A stretch of 64,000 nt of DNA from Microbacterium profundi. Its GTDB lineage: Bacteria > Actinomycetota > Actinomycetes > Actinomycetales > Microbacteriaceae. This document shows positions 24,322-33,359 of this stretch, one piece after another. The stretch lies in NCBI RefSeq assembly GCF_000763375.1, contig NZ_JPSY01000001.1, forward strand, positions 496,001 to 560,000. The letters are read 5' to 3'. The notes below the pieces were generated by a model. That model saw only the letters and a program-made list of their open reading frames with translations. It made no database searches and was not told where the DNA came from. Position numbers and translations under genes: made by a program. How positions within the stretch are numbered: the stretch's first letter is position 1; each line of letters begins with the position of its first letter.

Positions 24322-26187
24322 TCAGGCGGGCAGAAACACCCCGGACAGGAACTCGTCCAGGTCGGCGACCGCATCCAGCGGCAGCACAGCGGCTGCGTAC
24401 TGGTCGGGGCGCACGACCACGACCACGCCGTCGCGCGAGAGTTCACGCTCGGCGAAGATGTCGGTCTTCGACCAAGCGTTGGGCGCCGAGGTGTACACCT
24501 TCTCCCAGTCGATCAGCCCCAGCGGGCCGCTCTTCGGCAGGAACAGCGGCGCCACCGCGGTGATGTCGATGTCCTCGAACGCATCCTGGTAGATCGCCTT
24601 CACATCGAGCACGGCATCGGCGTCAGCATCCGTCGGCGTGAACCGGGCGATGACCGGCGCGACGTCCGAGGCCCACTCCGCGAGTCGCGCACCGGAAGCA
24701 TCCGCGAAGGCATACACGCGCCAGCGGCCGTCGGCCTTCGCGTGATGCCCGAGATGCACGACGTTGCCGTCGCACACCCGCACCACCTCGGCCGATTTGA
24801 AGCGACGCCCGAGCGGGAACCCCGCGGCGAGCGCCTGGTACTCCGAACCGCCGGTGATCTCCGACGGTTCGTACTGCGTCATGAAGCCGGAGGGGAATTC
24901 GGCGGTAGCCAGGTAGTAGTTCGCGAGTTCCTGCGGGTCGGAGATCTCCCCCGGCTTGCGCGCCATCAGCGACGACCACTCCCGGTCGAAGTCGATCAGT
25001 TGCTGCGCGACCGGCTGCCGCTCGGCGGAGTACGTCGACAGCAGCGATTCGGGGCTTCGCCCTGTGAGCACGCTGCCCAGCTTCCAGCCGAGGTTGAACC
25101 CGTCCTGCATCGAGACGTTCATACCCTGCCCTGCCTTTGCGCTGTGCGTGTGGCAGGCATCGCCGGCGAGGAAGACCCGCGGCGCACGCTCGGAATCCAG
25201 CGTGTCATCGAAGCCGTCGGTGACGCGATGACCGACCTCGTACACGCTCGACCAGGCGACTTCCTTCACGTCGAGGGAGTACGGATGCAGGATCTCATTG
25301 GCCTTCTCGATGACGCGCTCGATCGGCGTCTGCCGCACCTGGTGATTGTCATCGGCGGCGACCTCGCCGAGATCGACGTAGATCCGGCTGAGGTAGCCGC
25401 CCTCGCGTGGGATGTGGAGGATGTTGCCCGCCTGCGCGTTGATCGCGCATTTGGTGCGCCAATCGGGGAAGTCGGTGTTCACGAGCACGTCCATGACGCC
25501 CCAGGCGTGCGCGGCGAACGCGCCGACGTGCGTGCGTCCGATCGCCTCGCGCACACCGCTGCGAGCGCCGTCACTGCCGACGACGTACTTGGCGCGGATG
25601 GTGCGCTCCTCGCCCTCGCGCGCTCCGGCTGTGTATCGCACCCGCACCTCGACCGGGTATTCGCCGTCGTCGTGCACCGTGAGCCCGACGAATCCGACAC
25701 CGTAGTCGGGCGCGATGCGCCCGGGGCCGTGAGCTGCGGCCTCGGCGAAGTAGTCCAGCACGCGCGCCTGGTTCACGATGAGATGCGGGAACTCGCTGAT
25801 CTTGAGACCGTAGTCCTCGGTGCGCGTGGTGCGGATGATGTTCCCCGGGTTCTCCGGATCGGGCCCCCAGAAGTTCATGTACGCGATGTTGTACGCCTCG
25901 GCCGTGATGCGCTCGGCGAACCCGAAAGCCTGGAACGTCTCGACGCTGCGCGGCTGGATGCCGTCGGCCTGGCCCAGCACGAGCCGTCCGTCGCGCTGCT
26001 CGATGATCCGTGTCGTGACGTCGGGGAACTGCGACATCTGCGCCGCGAGGAGCATGCCGGCGGGCCCTGACCCGACGATGAGCACGTCCATCTCGTCCGG
26101 CAGGTCGGCAGGGCGGTCGACGCCGGTGCCTGCGGCCGCGACGATGCGCGGGTCCTGTGAGACGTAGCCGTGGTGGTGGAACTGCAT
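24322..26187 (-). CDS. FAD-dependent aromatic monooxygenase (phenol 2-monooxygenase/MobA-like)
   Basis: A 621-residue class A flavoprotein hydroxylase. The Rossmann motif is VLIVGSGPAGMLLA (residues 36-49), the DG motif lies in KYVVGSDGARSGVRE, and the second FAD motif is FLAGDACHTHSAKAGQGMN (around 335-353). A C-terminal thioredoxin-like domain of about 170 residues, as in phenol 2-monooxygenase and 3-hydroxybenzoate 4-monooxygenase, completes the length. It uses NAD(P)H and O2 to hydroxylate a phenol ortho to the hydroxyl. It lies 2 bp after the aromatic-acid MFS gene and is divergent from the meta-cleavage genes, so it probably makes their catechol substrate. Whether the substrate is a hydroxyphenylacetate or a hydroxybenzoate is not clear. 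Confidence 0.87.
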   Translation of the reverse strand: MQFHHHGYVSQDPRIVAAAGTGVDRPADLPDEMDVLIVGSGPAGMLLAAQMSQFPDVTTRIIEQRDGRLVLGQADGIQPRSVETFQAFGFAERITAEAYNIAYMNFWGPDPENPGNIIRTTRTEDYGLKISEFPHLIVNQARVLDYFAEAAAHGPGRIAPDYGVGFVGLTVHDDGEYPVEVRVRYTAGAREGEERTIRAKYVVGSDGARSGVREAIGRTHVGAFAAHAWGVMDVLVNTDFPDWRTKCAINAQAGNILHIPREGGYLSRIYVDLGEVAADDNHQVRQTPIERVIEKANEILHPYSLDVKEVAWSSVYEVGHRVTDGFDDTLDSERAPRVFLAGDACHTHSAKAGQGMNVSMQDGFNLGWKLGSVLTGRSPESLLSTYSAERQPVAQQLIDFDREWSSLMARKPGEISDPQELANYYLATAEFPSGFMTQYEPSEITGGSEYQALAAGFPLGRRFKSAEVVRVCDGNVVHLGHHAKADGRWRVYAFADASGARLAEWASDVAPVIARFTPTDADADAVLDVKAIYQDAFEDIDITAVAPLFLPKSGPLGLIDWEKVYTSAPNAWSKTDIFAERELSRDGVVVVVRPDQYAAAVLPLDAVADLDEFLSGVFLPA

Positions 26188-26189
26188 AC

Positions 26190-27563
26190 TCAGGCCCTCG
26201 ACAATCCGTAGATCGGGCTCACTGCTTGTTCTTCCTCATGGTCAGGGCCGAGCGGAATGCCGCTGCGGTCGCGCAGCAGCAGCGTGGCGATGAGACCGAT
26301 CAGCGTCATGCCCGCCAGATACCACGTCACCATCTCGGTCGAGCCGGTTGCGGCGACGATCGCGGCCGCGATGGTGGGTGCGAACGCACCGCCGAGGATC
26401 GCGCCGATCGCATACGAGATCGAGACCCCGGAGAAGCGGATGGATGCCGGGAACAGCTCGGTGTACAGCGCCGCCTGCGGTCCGTATGTGAAGCCGAGGC
26501 CGATGGTGAGGATCGCGAGAGCCGCGAAGATCGACCCGATGTCGCCGGTGTTGACGAGAGGGAAGAGCAGGACCACACCGCCCAGCTGCATGATCCACCC
26601 GGCGATGTACGTGTTGCGGCGACCGATGCGGTCGGAGATCCATCCGGCCAGGAGCGTGGAGAGCAGCCAGGTGACGGCCGATGCCGCGACCGCCCAGAGC
26701 ACGGGTCCGCGTTCGAGGCCGATCGGGCCCTCGGGGTCGGTGGTGTAGCCCTGGATGTAGCCTCCGGTGGTCATGTAGCCGATGGCATTGTTGCCCGCGA
26801 AGACCAGAGCAGCGATGAGGACGAGCAGCGCGTGCTTGCGGAACAACTGCACGATCGGCATCTTCGCCTTCTCCTTGCGGGCGGCGAGTTCCGCGAACAC
26901 CGGGCTCTCCTCGACGTTGCGGCGTACGTAGTAGCCGATCAGGATGAGCACGACGCTGAGCAGGAACGGGATGCGCCATCCCCAGGCGAGGAACTGCTCC
27001 CCCGGTGCGATCGCGGTCATGATCGCCATGACGCCGGATGCGAGCAGCAGGCCGAGCGGCACGCCGATCTGCGGTGAGGCGCCGAAGACGCCGCGCTTCT
27101 TCTTGGGCGCGTGCTCGACGGCCATGAGCACCGCGCCGCCCCACTCGCCACCTGCCGAGATGCCCTGCAGGATGCGCAGCAGCACGAGCAGGATCGGAGC
27201 GCCGACGCCGATGACCTCTGCGGTGGGCAGCACGCCGATCAGCGCCGTGGCGGCGCCCATCAGGATCAGCGTCCACATCAGCACGCGCTTGCGGCCGAGC
27301 TTGTCGCCGAAGTGGCCGGCGAGGAAGGCGCCGAGCGGGCGGAACAGGAAGCTGATGCCCACGGTCGCGAATCCGAGGATGACGGTGTTCGTGCCCAGCG
27401 CAGAGAAGAACAGCTGCCCGAAGACCAGGCCGACGGCCGTGGCGTAGATGAAGAAGTCGTACCACTCGACGGTGGTGCCGACGACGGTCGCGAAGACGAC
27501 GCGCCGGCGATCCGCGGCGCTGGCGATGGTGCCTGTCGGCGTGAAGCCGGGATGATCATTCAT
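26190..27563 (-). CDS. MFS transporter, MHS family (probable aromatic acid importer)
   Basis: A 457-residue metabolite:H+ symporter with 12 membrane helices. The early segment VVGTTVEWYDFFIYATA, the GHFGDKLGRKRVL loop, QGISAGGEWGGA and LAWGWRIPFLLS are hallmark MHS motifs. The ATG at 27563 follows AAGGAGC; the open frame extends 42 codons further without homology. It is the first gene of a leftward pair with the flavin monooxygenase (2-bp gap) and diverges from the FAH-RraA fusion gene. The context argues for uptake of the aromatic acid degraded by this island. Confidence 0.92.
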   Translation of the reverse strand: MNDHPGFTPTGTIASAADRRRVVFATVVGTTVEWYDFFIYATAVGLVFGQLFFSALGTNTVILGFATVGISFLFRPLGAFLAGHFGDKLGRKRVLMWTLILMGAATALIGVLPTAEVIGVGAPILLVLLRILQGISAGGEWGGAVLMAVEHAPKKKRGVFGASPQIGVPLGLLLASGVMAIMTAIAPGEQFLAWGWRIPFLLSVVLILIGYYVRRNVEESPVFAELAARKEKAKMPIVQLFRKHALLVLIAALVFAGNNAIGYMTTGGYIQGYTTDPEGPIGLERGPVLWAVAASAVTWLLSTLLAGWISDRIGRRNTYIAGWIMQLGGVVLLFPLVNTGDIGSIFAALAILTIGLGFTYGPQAALYTELFPASIRFSGVSISYAIGAILGGAFAPTIAAAIVAATGSTEMVTWYLAGMTLIGLIATLLLRDRSGIPLGPDHEEEQAVSPIYGLSRA

Positions 27564-27689
27564 GGAAGCTCCTTGCGTGACGACGTTGTCCGGGTGCGGA
27601 TCTGATCCTTGCCACCCGATGTCAGGATGATATACGATTTCAAATACATCGCACAAGAGCGATGCTTCAGACGCAAGGAGGCGCCTCAC
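27564..27689. promoter_or_regulatory. Divergent promoter region of the aromatic island
   Basis: These 126 bp separate the leftward importer-monooxygenase pair from the rightward meta-cleavage operon. An AT-rich patch with an imperfect dyad, GATGATAT to AATACATC (27624-27648), stands out from the high-GC surroundings. It is the natural place for the GntR regulator encoded at 29213-29890. AAGGAGG at 27675-27681 is the ribosome site of the rightward gene. The operator assignment is inference. Confidence 0.35.
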
Positions 27690-29216
27690 GTGACGGACTC
27701 ATTCGCCCGCCCCGGCAAGATCATCGCGGTTCACCTCAGCTATGCATCCCGTGCCGATCAGCGCGGCCGTCGGCCCGCCGATCCCTCCTACTTCTTCAAG
27801 GTCGCAAGCTCCATCGCAGCATCCGGCGGCACCGTCGAGCGCCCGGCCGGCACAGAGCTGCTCGCCTTCGAGGGCGAGATCGCCCTCGTGATCGGCACTC
27901 CTGCCCGCCACGTCGGCATCGACGACGCCTGGTCGCACGTCGCATCCGTCACCGCGGCCAATGATCTCGGCCTGTACGACCTGCGCGCGAATGACAAGGG
28001 CTCGAACGTGCGCTCCAAGGGCGGCGACGGATACACACCGCTCGGCCCGGACCTGATCGATGCCCGGGACGTCGACCCCGCCGACATCCGGGTCCGCACG
28101 TGGGTCAACGGCGAGTTGCGCCAGGACGACAACTCCTCTGGTCTCATCTTCCCGCTCGCGCAGTTCGTCGCCGACCTCTCCCAGCACTTCACGCTCGAGA
28201 CCGGAGACATCATCCTCACCGGCACGCCGACTGGTTCATCCGTCATCGTCCCCGGCGACGTCGTCGAGGTCGAGGTCGACGCCCCGAACGCACCGGGTGC
28301 GCCGACATCCGGACGCCTGGTGACCACCGTCACGCAGGGCGACGTGCCGTTCGACGACACTCTCGGGTCGGTGCCGGCCGTCGACGACACGCAGCGCACC
28401 GAGGCCTGGGGCACGACTCCCGCCGACCCTTCGACAGGCTCAGGGAGCGGCTCAGTACCGGCCCCTGAGCCTGTCGAAGGGTCCGGGTCCCCGCACCCTG
28501 AGCCTGTCGGAGGGTCCGGGTCCCTGCATGCACTCTTCCCCGACCTCCGCGCCAAGCTCGAGAAGGCACCGACGGCCGGCCTCTCCTCCCAGCTTCGCAA
28601 GCGCGGACACCACTCCTGCTTCATCGACGGCGTCGCCGCCAACATCGCAGGGACGAAGATCGTCGGCACAGCGCGCACGCTGCGCTTCATCCCGGCCCGC
28701 GAAGACCTCTTCAAGAGCCACGGCGGCGGATACAACGCGCAGAAGCGCCTGTTCGATGCGGTCGGCGAAGGCGAGATCATCGTGATCGAGGCGCGGGAGG
28801 ATGCCACGACCGGCACCCTCGGCGACATCCTCGCACTGCGCGCGAAGGCCCGAGGCGCGGCCGGCGTCGTCACCGACGGCGGCGTGCGCGACTTCGACGA
28901 GGTCGCCCGCATCGGCCTGCCGGTTTTCTCGCAGGGTGCGCACCCGTCGGTACTCGGCCGCAAGCACGTGCCGTGGGAGCTGGATGTCACCATCGGATGC
29001 GGCGGCGCGGCTGTGCAGCCGGGCGACATCATCGTCGGCGATGGCGACGGCGTGATCGTGATTCCGCCGTCGCTTGTCGAAGAGGTCGTCGATGCTGCGC
29101 TCGCGCAGGAGGACGAGGACGCCTGGATCGCCGCGCAGGTCGAGGCGGGGCATCCGGTCGACGGTCTGTTCCCGTTGAACGCCGAGTGGCGCGCGAAATA
29201 TGAGGCCCGCGGATGA
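27690..29216 (+). CDS. FAH-domain / RraA-domain fusion enzyme (HpaG-like isomerase/decarboxylase candidate)
   Basis: A 508-residue two-domain protein. Residues about 8-225 form a fumarylacetoacetate-hydrolase-fold domain close to HpaG: PSYFFK, the metal-ligand region AFEGEIALVIG, KGGDGYTPLGP and LETGDIILTGTPTG. Residues about 285-485 form an RraA/4-hydroxy-4-methyl-2-oxoglutarate-aldolase domain with GVVTDGGVRD and LPVFSQGAHPS. E. coli HpaG has two FAH repeats that decarboxylate and isomerise the meta-cleavage product. Here the second half is an RraA domain, a fold known to decarboxylate oxaloacetate, so it may supply the decarboxylase step. The joining linker (about 243-280, Gly/Ser/Pro/Glu) is encoded by REP palindromes. 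GTG 27690 follows AAGGAGG by 8 bp. It is first in the hpa operon. Confidence 0.85.
   Translation: MTDSFARPGKIIAVHLSYASRADQRGRRPADPSYFFKVASSIAASGGTVERPAGTELLAFEGEIALVIGTPARHVGIDDAWSHVASVTAANDLGLYDLRANDKGSNVRSKGGDGYTPLGPDLIDARDVDPADIRVRTWVNGELRQDDNSSGLIFPLAQFVADLSQHFTLETGDIILTGTPTGSSVIVPGDVVEVEVDAPNAPGAPTSGRLVTTVTQGDVPFDDTLGSVPAVDDTQRTEAWGTTPADPSTGSGSGSVPAPEPVEGSGSPHPEPVGGSGSLHALFPDLRAKLEKAPTAGLSSQLRKRGHHSCFIDGVAANIAGTKIVGTARTLRFIPAREDLFKSHGGGYNAQKRLFDAVGEGEIIVIEAREDATTGTLGDILALRAKARGAAGVVTDGGVRDFDEVARIGLPVFSQGAHPSVLGRKHVPWELDVTIGCGGAAVQPGDIIVGDGDGVIVIPPSLVEEVVDAALAQEDEDAWIAAQVEAGHPVDGLFPLNAEWRAKYEARG
28427..28514. repeat. REP-type palindromic repeat (three copies) within the fusion gene
   Basis: CCCTTCGACAGGCTCAGGG (28427-28445) is followed by its exact inverse, CCCTGAGCCTGTCGAAGGG (28463-28481), and by a third copy with one change, CCCTGAGCCTGTCGGAGGG (28496-28514). 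From memory, this palindrome type is common between genes in Microbacteriaceae. Here it is translated in frame as a flexible linker between two enzyme domains. A 14-bp core of the third copy recurs in the ABC exporter gene at 5768-5781. Confidence 0.85.
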
Positions 29217-29890
29217 CCAAGATGCTCAGCAAATCGCAGCAGGCGTACCACTGGATCAAGGAGCGCATCGCCGGGCAGACCTACACCCCCGGCTACCGGC
29301 TGGTGCTCGGCGCCATCGCCGGCGAGCTCGACATGAGCGTCGTGCCGGTGCGCGAGGCGATCCGTCAGCTCGAGGCCGAGGGACTGGTGCATTTCGAGCA
29401 CAACGTCGGCGCTCGGGTCGCGATGGTCGACGACACCCAGTACCGGCACAGCATGGAGGCGCTCAGCATCCTCGAGGGCAGCGCGACTGCGATGTCGGCG
29501 CGCCACCTGACCGCAGACGACCTGCGCCTGGCTCGCGCGATCAACGCGAAGATGATCGAGACCCTCGACCACTTCGATCCCCCGGCTTTCACGCGGCTCA
29601 ACCAGCAGTTCCATGCCGCCCTGATCGCCCCCTGCCCCAACCCTCGGCTGCAGGAGCTGGTGACGGTCGAGATGGCCCGGCTGAATCGTCTGCGCGACTC
29701 GACGTTCAGTTACGTGCCGGGCCGTGCGCACGAGTCGGTGCGCGAGCACGAGCACATCGTCGCCCTCATCGAGAACGGTGCGCCGCTCATCGAGATCGAG
29801 CGCGCTGCCCGCGACCACCACTCGGCCACGCTCGACGCCTACCTCACGAAGAAATACCCCGACGACGCCGTCGGCATGCACGTCCACTGA
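29213..29890 (+). CDS. GntR-family regulator (FCD domain)
   Basis: A 225-residue regulator: an N-terminal winged helix (residues about 8-70, LGAIAGELDMSVVPVREAIRQLEAEGL) and a C-terminal all-helical FCD ligand domain with metal-binding candidates in NQQFHAAL and EHEHIVALIE. The ATG at 29213 overlaps the stop of the fusion gene by 4 bp (ATGA), so regulator and pathway are co-expressed. It most likely represses the divergent promoter at 27564-27689 and is released by a pathway acid. The ligand is not predictable from sequence. Confidence 0.92.
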   Translation: MTKMLSKSQQAYHWIKERIAGQTYTPGYRLVLGAIAGELDMSVVPVREAIRQLEAEGLVHFEHNVGARVAMVDDTQYRHSMEALSILEGSATAMSARHLTADDLRLARAINAKMIETLDHFDPPAFTRLNQQFHAALIAPCPNPRLQELVTVEMARLNRLRDSTFSYVPGRAHESVREHEHIVALIENGAPLIEIERAARDHHSATLDAYLTKKYPDDAVGMHVH

Positions 29891-29903
29891 CACCGGAGGA
29901 ACC

Positions 29904-31400
29904 ATGACTGATTCACGCATCCCCGCTGATCTTCCCGATCACATCCAGCACTACATCGACGGCGCGTTCACCGACTCCGTCGACGGCGACACGTTCGATG
30001 TGCTCGACCCCGTGACGAATGAGAACTACACCACGGCATCCGCCGGCAAGAAGGCCGATATCGACCTCGCGGTCGCGGCAGCCAAGCGCGCGTTCGACGA
30101 TGGGCCGTGGCCGAAGATGCTCCCCCGCGAGCGCTCGCGTGTGCTGCACCGCATCGCCGACATCGTCGAATCGCGCGATCAGCGCCTCGCCGAGCTCGAG
30201 TCGTTCGATTCCGGTCTGCCGATCACGCAGGCACTGGGTCAGGCCAGGCGCGCTGCGGAGAACTTCCGCTTCTTCGCCGACCTGATCGTGGCTCAGGCGG
30301 ATGACACGTTCAAGGTACCCGGCCGCCAGATCAACTACGTCAATCGCAAACCGATCGGCGTCGCCGGTCTCATCACGCCGTGGAACACGCCGTTCATGCT
30401 CGAGTCCTGGAAGCTCGGTCCCGCCCTCGCGACCGGCAACACCGTCGTGCTCAAGCCGGCCGAGTTCACACCGCTGTCGGCCTCACTGTGGGCCGGGATC
30501 TTCGAGGAGGCTGGCCTGCCGAAGGGCGTGTTCAACCTCGTGAACGGCCTCGGCGAGGATGCCGGCGATGCGCTCGTCAAGCATCCTGATGTGCCGCTCA
30601 TCTCGTTCACCGGCGAGAGCTCGACCGGCCAGCTGATCTTCGCCAACGCCGCTCCGTTCCTCAAGGGACTGTCGATGGAGCTCGGTGGCAAGTCGCCCGC
30701 TGTGGTCTTCGCGGACGCCGACCTGGATGCCGCGGTCAACGCCACGATCTTCGGTGTGTTCTCCCTCAACGGCGAGCGCTGCACCGCGGGAAGCCGAATC
30801 CTCGTCGAGCAGTCGATCTACGACGACTTCGTCGAGAAGTACGCCGCACAGGCGAAGCGGGTCAAGGTGGGTCTGCCGAACGACCCGACCACCGAAGTCG
30901 GCGCTCTCGTGCACCCGGAGCACTACGAGAAGGTCATGAGCTACGTCGAGATCGGCAAGACCGAAGGGCGCCTGGTCGCAGGTGGTGGACGGCCCGAGGG
31001 CTTCGAGACCGGCAACTACGTCGCCCCGACGGTGTTCGCCGACGTCTTTCCCGATGCCCGGATCTTCCAGGAGGAGATCTTCGGCCCCGTCGTCGCGATC
31101 ACGCCGTTCGCGAATGATGCCGAGGCGCTCGCCCTGGCGAACAACACCAAGTACGGTCTCGCCGCCTACATCTGGACGAACGACCTCAAGCGCGCGCACA
31201 ACTTCGCGAGCGATCTCGAGGCGGGCATGGTGTGGCTGAACAGCAACAACGTTCGCGACCTCCGCACCCCGTTCGGCGGGGTGAAGGCCTCTGGTCTCGG
31301 CCATGAGGGCGGCTACCGATCGATCGACTTCTACACCGACCAGCAGGCCGTGCACATCAACCTCGGCGAGGTCCACAACCCCGTCTTTGGAAAGCAGTGA
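29904..31400 (+). CDS. hpaE: 5-carboxymethyl-2-hydroxymuconate semialdehyde dehydrogenase
   Basis: A 498-residue NAD-dependent aldehyde dehydrogenase. The catalytic residues are all present: Asn161 (TPWNTPF), general base Glu259 (MELGGKSP) and nucleophile Cys293 (GERCTAGSR). Within the superfamily the sequence resembles HpaE/2-hydroxymuconic semialdehyde dehydrogenases. It would oxidise the ring-cleavage aldehyde made by the dioxygenase encoded next. ATG 29904 follows GGAGGA by 3 bp; earlier in-frame codons lie in the GntR gene. The gene is 13 bp after the GntR gene and 10 bp before hpaD in one operon. Confidence 0.92.
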   Translation: MTDSRIPADLPDHIQHYIDGAFTDSVDGDTFDVLDPVTNENYTTASAGKKADIDLAVAAAKRAFDDGPWPKMLPRERSRVLHRIADIVESRDQRLAELESFDSGLPITQALGQARRAAENFRFFADLIVAQADDTFKVPGRQINYVNRKPIGVAGLITPWNTPFMLESWKLGPALATGNTVVLKPAEFTPLSASLWAGIFEEAGLPKGVFNLVNGLGEDAGDALVKHPDVPLISFTGESSTGQLIFANAAPFLKGLSMELGGKSPAVVFADADLDAAVNATIFGVFSLNGERCTAGSRILVEQSIYDDFVEKYAAQAKRVKVGLPNDPTTEVGALVHPEHYEKVMSYVEIGKTEGRLVAGGGRPEGFETGNYVAPTVFADVFPDARIFQEEIFGPVVAITPFANDAEALALANNTKYGLAAYIWTNDLKRAHNFASDLEAGMVWLNSNNVRDLRTPFGGVKASGLGHEGGYRSIDFYTDQQAVHINLGEVHNPVFGKQ

Positions 31401-31410
31401 GGACGCTGAC

Positions 31411-32574
31411 ATGACCAATCGTGAAGACATGACCCTGACCTCCTCTGGCTACTACGTCAGTCAGGAGGCGCCGATCGAGACGGACAACCCGGTCGCGACG
31501 CCGAAGGCCACCCCGCCCGACATCCTCCGCTGCGCGTACATGGAGCTCGTGGTCACCGACCTCGCGGCATCCCGCCAGTTCTACGTCGACATCCTCGGCC
31601 TGTACGTCACGGAAGAGGACGACGAGGCGATCTATCTGCGCTCCACCGAGGAGTTCATCCACCACAACCTGGTGCTGCGCGCGGGTCCGATCGCCGCGGT
31701 GCGGGCGTTCTCGTACCGCGTGCGCACTGCAGAGGACCTCGACCGCGCCGTCGAGTTCTACTCCGAACTGGGCTGCGACGTTCGCCGCGAAGCGAACGGG
31801 TTCGTCAAGGGCATCGGCGACTCGGTGCGCGTGGTCGACCCGCTCGGCTTCCCGTACGAGTTCTTCTTCCAGGCCGATCACGTCGAGCGGATGTCGTGGC
31901 GCTACGACCTGCACACCCCCGGCGAGCTCGTCCGACTGGACCACTTCAACCAGGTCACCCCCGACGTGCCGCGCGCGGTGAAGTACATGCAGGATCTGGG
32001 GTTCCGCGTCACGGAGGACATCCAGGACGAGGCAGGCACGGTGTACGCGGCGTGGATGCGGCGCAAACCCACCGTGCACGACACGGCCATGACAGGCGGC
32101 GACGGACCGCGCATGCATCACGTGTGCTTCGCCACGCACGAGAAGCACAACATCCTCGCGATCTGCGACAAGCTCGGTGCCCTCCGCCGCTCCGATGCGA
32201 TCGAGCGCGGTCCAGGCCGCCACGGCGTCTCGAACGCGTTCTACCTGTACCTGCGCGATCCAGACGGGCACCGCGTCGAGGTCTACACGCAGGACTACTA
32301 CACCGGCGACCCCGACAATCCGGTCGTCACCTGGGATGTGCACGACAACCAGCGCCGCGACTGGTGGGGCAACCCGGTCGTGCCGTCCTGGTACACCGAG
32401 GCATCGCTCGTGCTCGACCTGGACGGCAACCCGCAGCCGGTCGTCGCCCGCACCGACGACAGCGAGATGGCGGTCACGATCGGCGCCGACGGATTCTCGT
32501 ACACTCGTCCGGGCGACGAGACTGCGATGCCCGAGTACAAGCAGGGCGAGTACAAGCTGGGGCACCAGCTGTGA
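31411..32574 (+). CDS. hpaD: 3,4-dihydroxyphenylacetate 2,3-dioxygenase (extradiol)
   Basis: A 387-residue type I extradiol dioxygenase of two VOC domains that opens the ring of homoprotocatechuate with O2. The metal triad aligns by spacing with Brevibacterium fuscum HPCD (His155, His214, Glu267): His178 (RLDHFNQ), His237 (RMHHVCF) and Glu290 (HRVEVYT). Iron or manganese cannot be told apart by sequence. The C-terminal lid segment (YTGDPDNPVVTWDVHDNQRRDWWG) is also conserved with that enzyme. The start is the ATG at 31411; a second ATG lies six codons later. The stop overlaps the hpaH start by 4 bp. Confidence 0.95.
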   Translation: MTNREDMTLTSSGYYVSQEAPIETDNPVATPKATPPDILRCAYMELVVTDLAASRQFYVDILGLYVTEEDDEAIYLRSTEEFIHHNLVLRAGPIAAVRAFSYRVRTAEDLDRAVEFYSELGCDVRREANGFVKGIGDSVRVVDPLGFPYEFFFQADHVERMSWRYDLHTPGELVRLDHFNQVTPDVPRAVKYMQDLGFRVTEDIQDEAGTVYAAWMRRKPTVHDTAMTGGDGPRMHHVCFATHEKHNILAICDKLGALRRSDAIERGPGRHGVSNAFYLYLRDPDGHRVEVYTQDYYTGDPDNPVVTWDVHDNQRRDWWGNPVVPSWYTEASLVLDLDGNPQPVVARTDDSEMAVTIGADGFSYTRPGDETAMPEYKQGEYKLGHQL

Positions 32575-33359
32575 CGCTGCCCGCGGCGGTGATCGCGCGG
32601 ATCGCGGACGAGCTCGCAGAGGCGGATCGCACGCACAGCGTGATCCCGCGGATCACTTCACGGTTCCCGGATGCCACGATCGAGGACTCGTATGCGATCC
32701 AGGGCGTCTGGCGGGACAAGAACCTCGCTGCCGGGCGCAAGCTGGTGGGTCGCAAGATCGGTCTGACGTCCAAGGCGATGCAGCAGGCGACCGGGATCAC
32801 CGAGCCCGACTACGGCGTCATGTTCGACGACACCGTGTACGCATCAGGGTCGGACATCCCGTTCGACGACTTCTCGAATGTGCGCATCGAGGTCGAGCTC
32901 GCGTTCGTGCTCAAGCATCCGCTTGAGGGTCCGGACTGCACACTCGACGATGCTCTCGCCGCGATCGACTACGCGGTTCCCGCTCTCGAGGTGCTGAACT
33001 CGCACATCGAACTGGAAGGCCGCACGATCGTCGACACGATCAGCGACAACGCCGCCTACGGCGCGATGGTGCTCGGCGATGTGCACAAGAGGCCGGACGA
33101 GATCGATCTGCGCTGGGTACCAGGCGTGCTCTCCCGCAACGGTGAGATCGAGGAGACCGGTGTCGCCGCAGGCGTTCTCGGGCACCCCGCGACCGGAGTG
33201 GCGTGGTTGGCAAACAAGTTCCACCAGCACGGCGCCAGGCTCGAGGCCGGAGAGATCGTCCTCGCCGGCTCGTTCACACGGCCCATGTGGGTGTCGAAGG
33301 GCGACGACGTGCGCTGCGACTACGGAGAGATGGGAATCATCGAATGCCGATTCATCTAG
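32571..33359 (+). CDS. hpaH: 2-oxo-hept-3-ene-1,7-dioate hydratase
   Basis: A 262-residue hydratase of the MhpD/HpaH branch of the FAH superfamily that adds water to the dienoate before aldol cleavage. Conserved segments are RKIGLTSKAMQQ, PDYGVMFDD, RIEVELAFVL (the Glu-x-Glu metal ligands) and SDNAAYGAMVLG. The length is standard. The GTG start at 32571 forms a GTGA overlap with the hpaD stop; upstream in-frame codons belong to hpaD. The 3' end overlaps hpaI by 16 bp. Confidence 0.93.
   Translation: MTLPAAVIARIADELAEADRTHSVIPRITSRFPDATIEDSYAIQGVWRDKNLAAGRKLVGRKIGLTSKAMQQATGITEPDYGVMFDDTVYASGSDIPFDDFSNVRIEVELAFVLKHPLEGPDCTLDDALAAIDYAVPALEVLNSHIELEGRTIVDTISDNAAYGAMVLGDVHKRPDEIDLRWVPGVLSRNGEIEETGVAAGVLGHPATGVAWLANKFHQHGARLEAGEIVLAGSFTRPMWVSKGDDVRCDYGEMGIIECRFI

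Noticed and set aside
27624..27648. Strong GntR operator in the aromatic divergent promoter
   Set aside because: The dyad is imperfect (only the outer four bases and a few inner ones match), so I list it only as a low-confidence region and not as a defined site.
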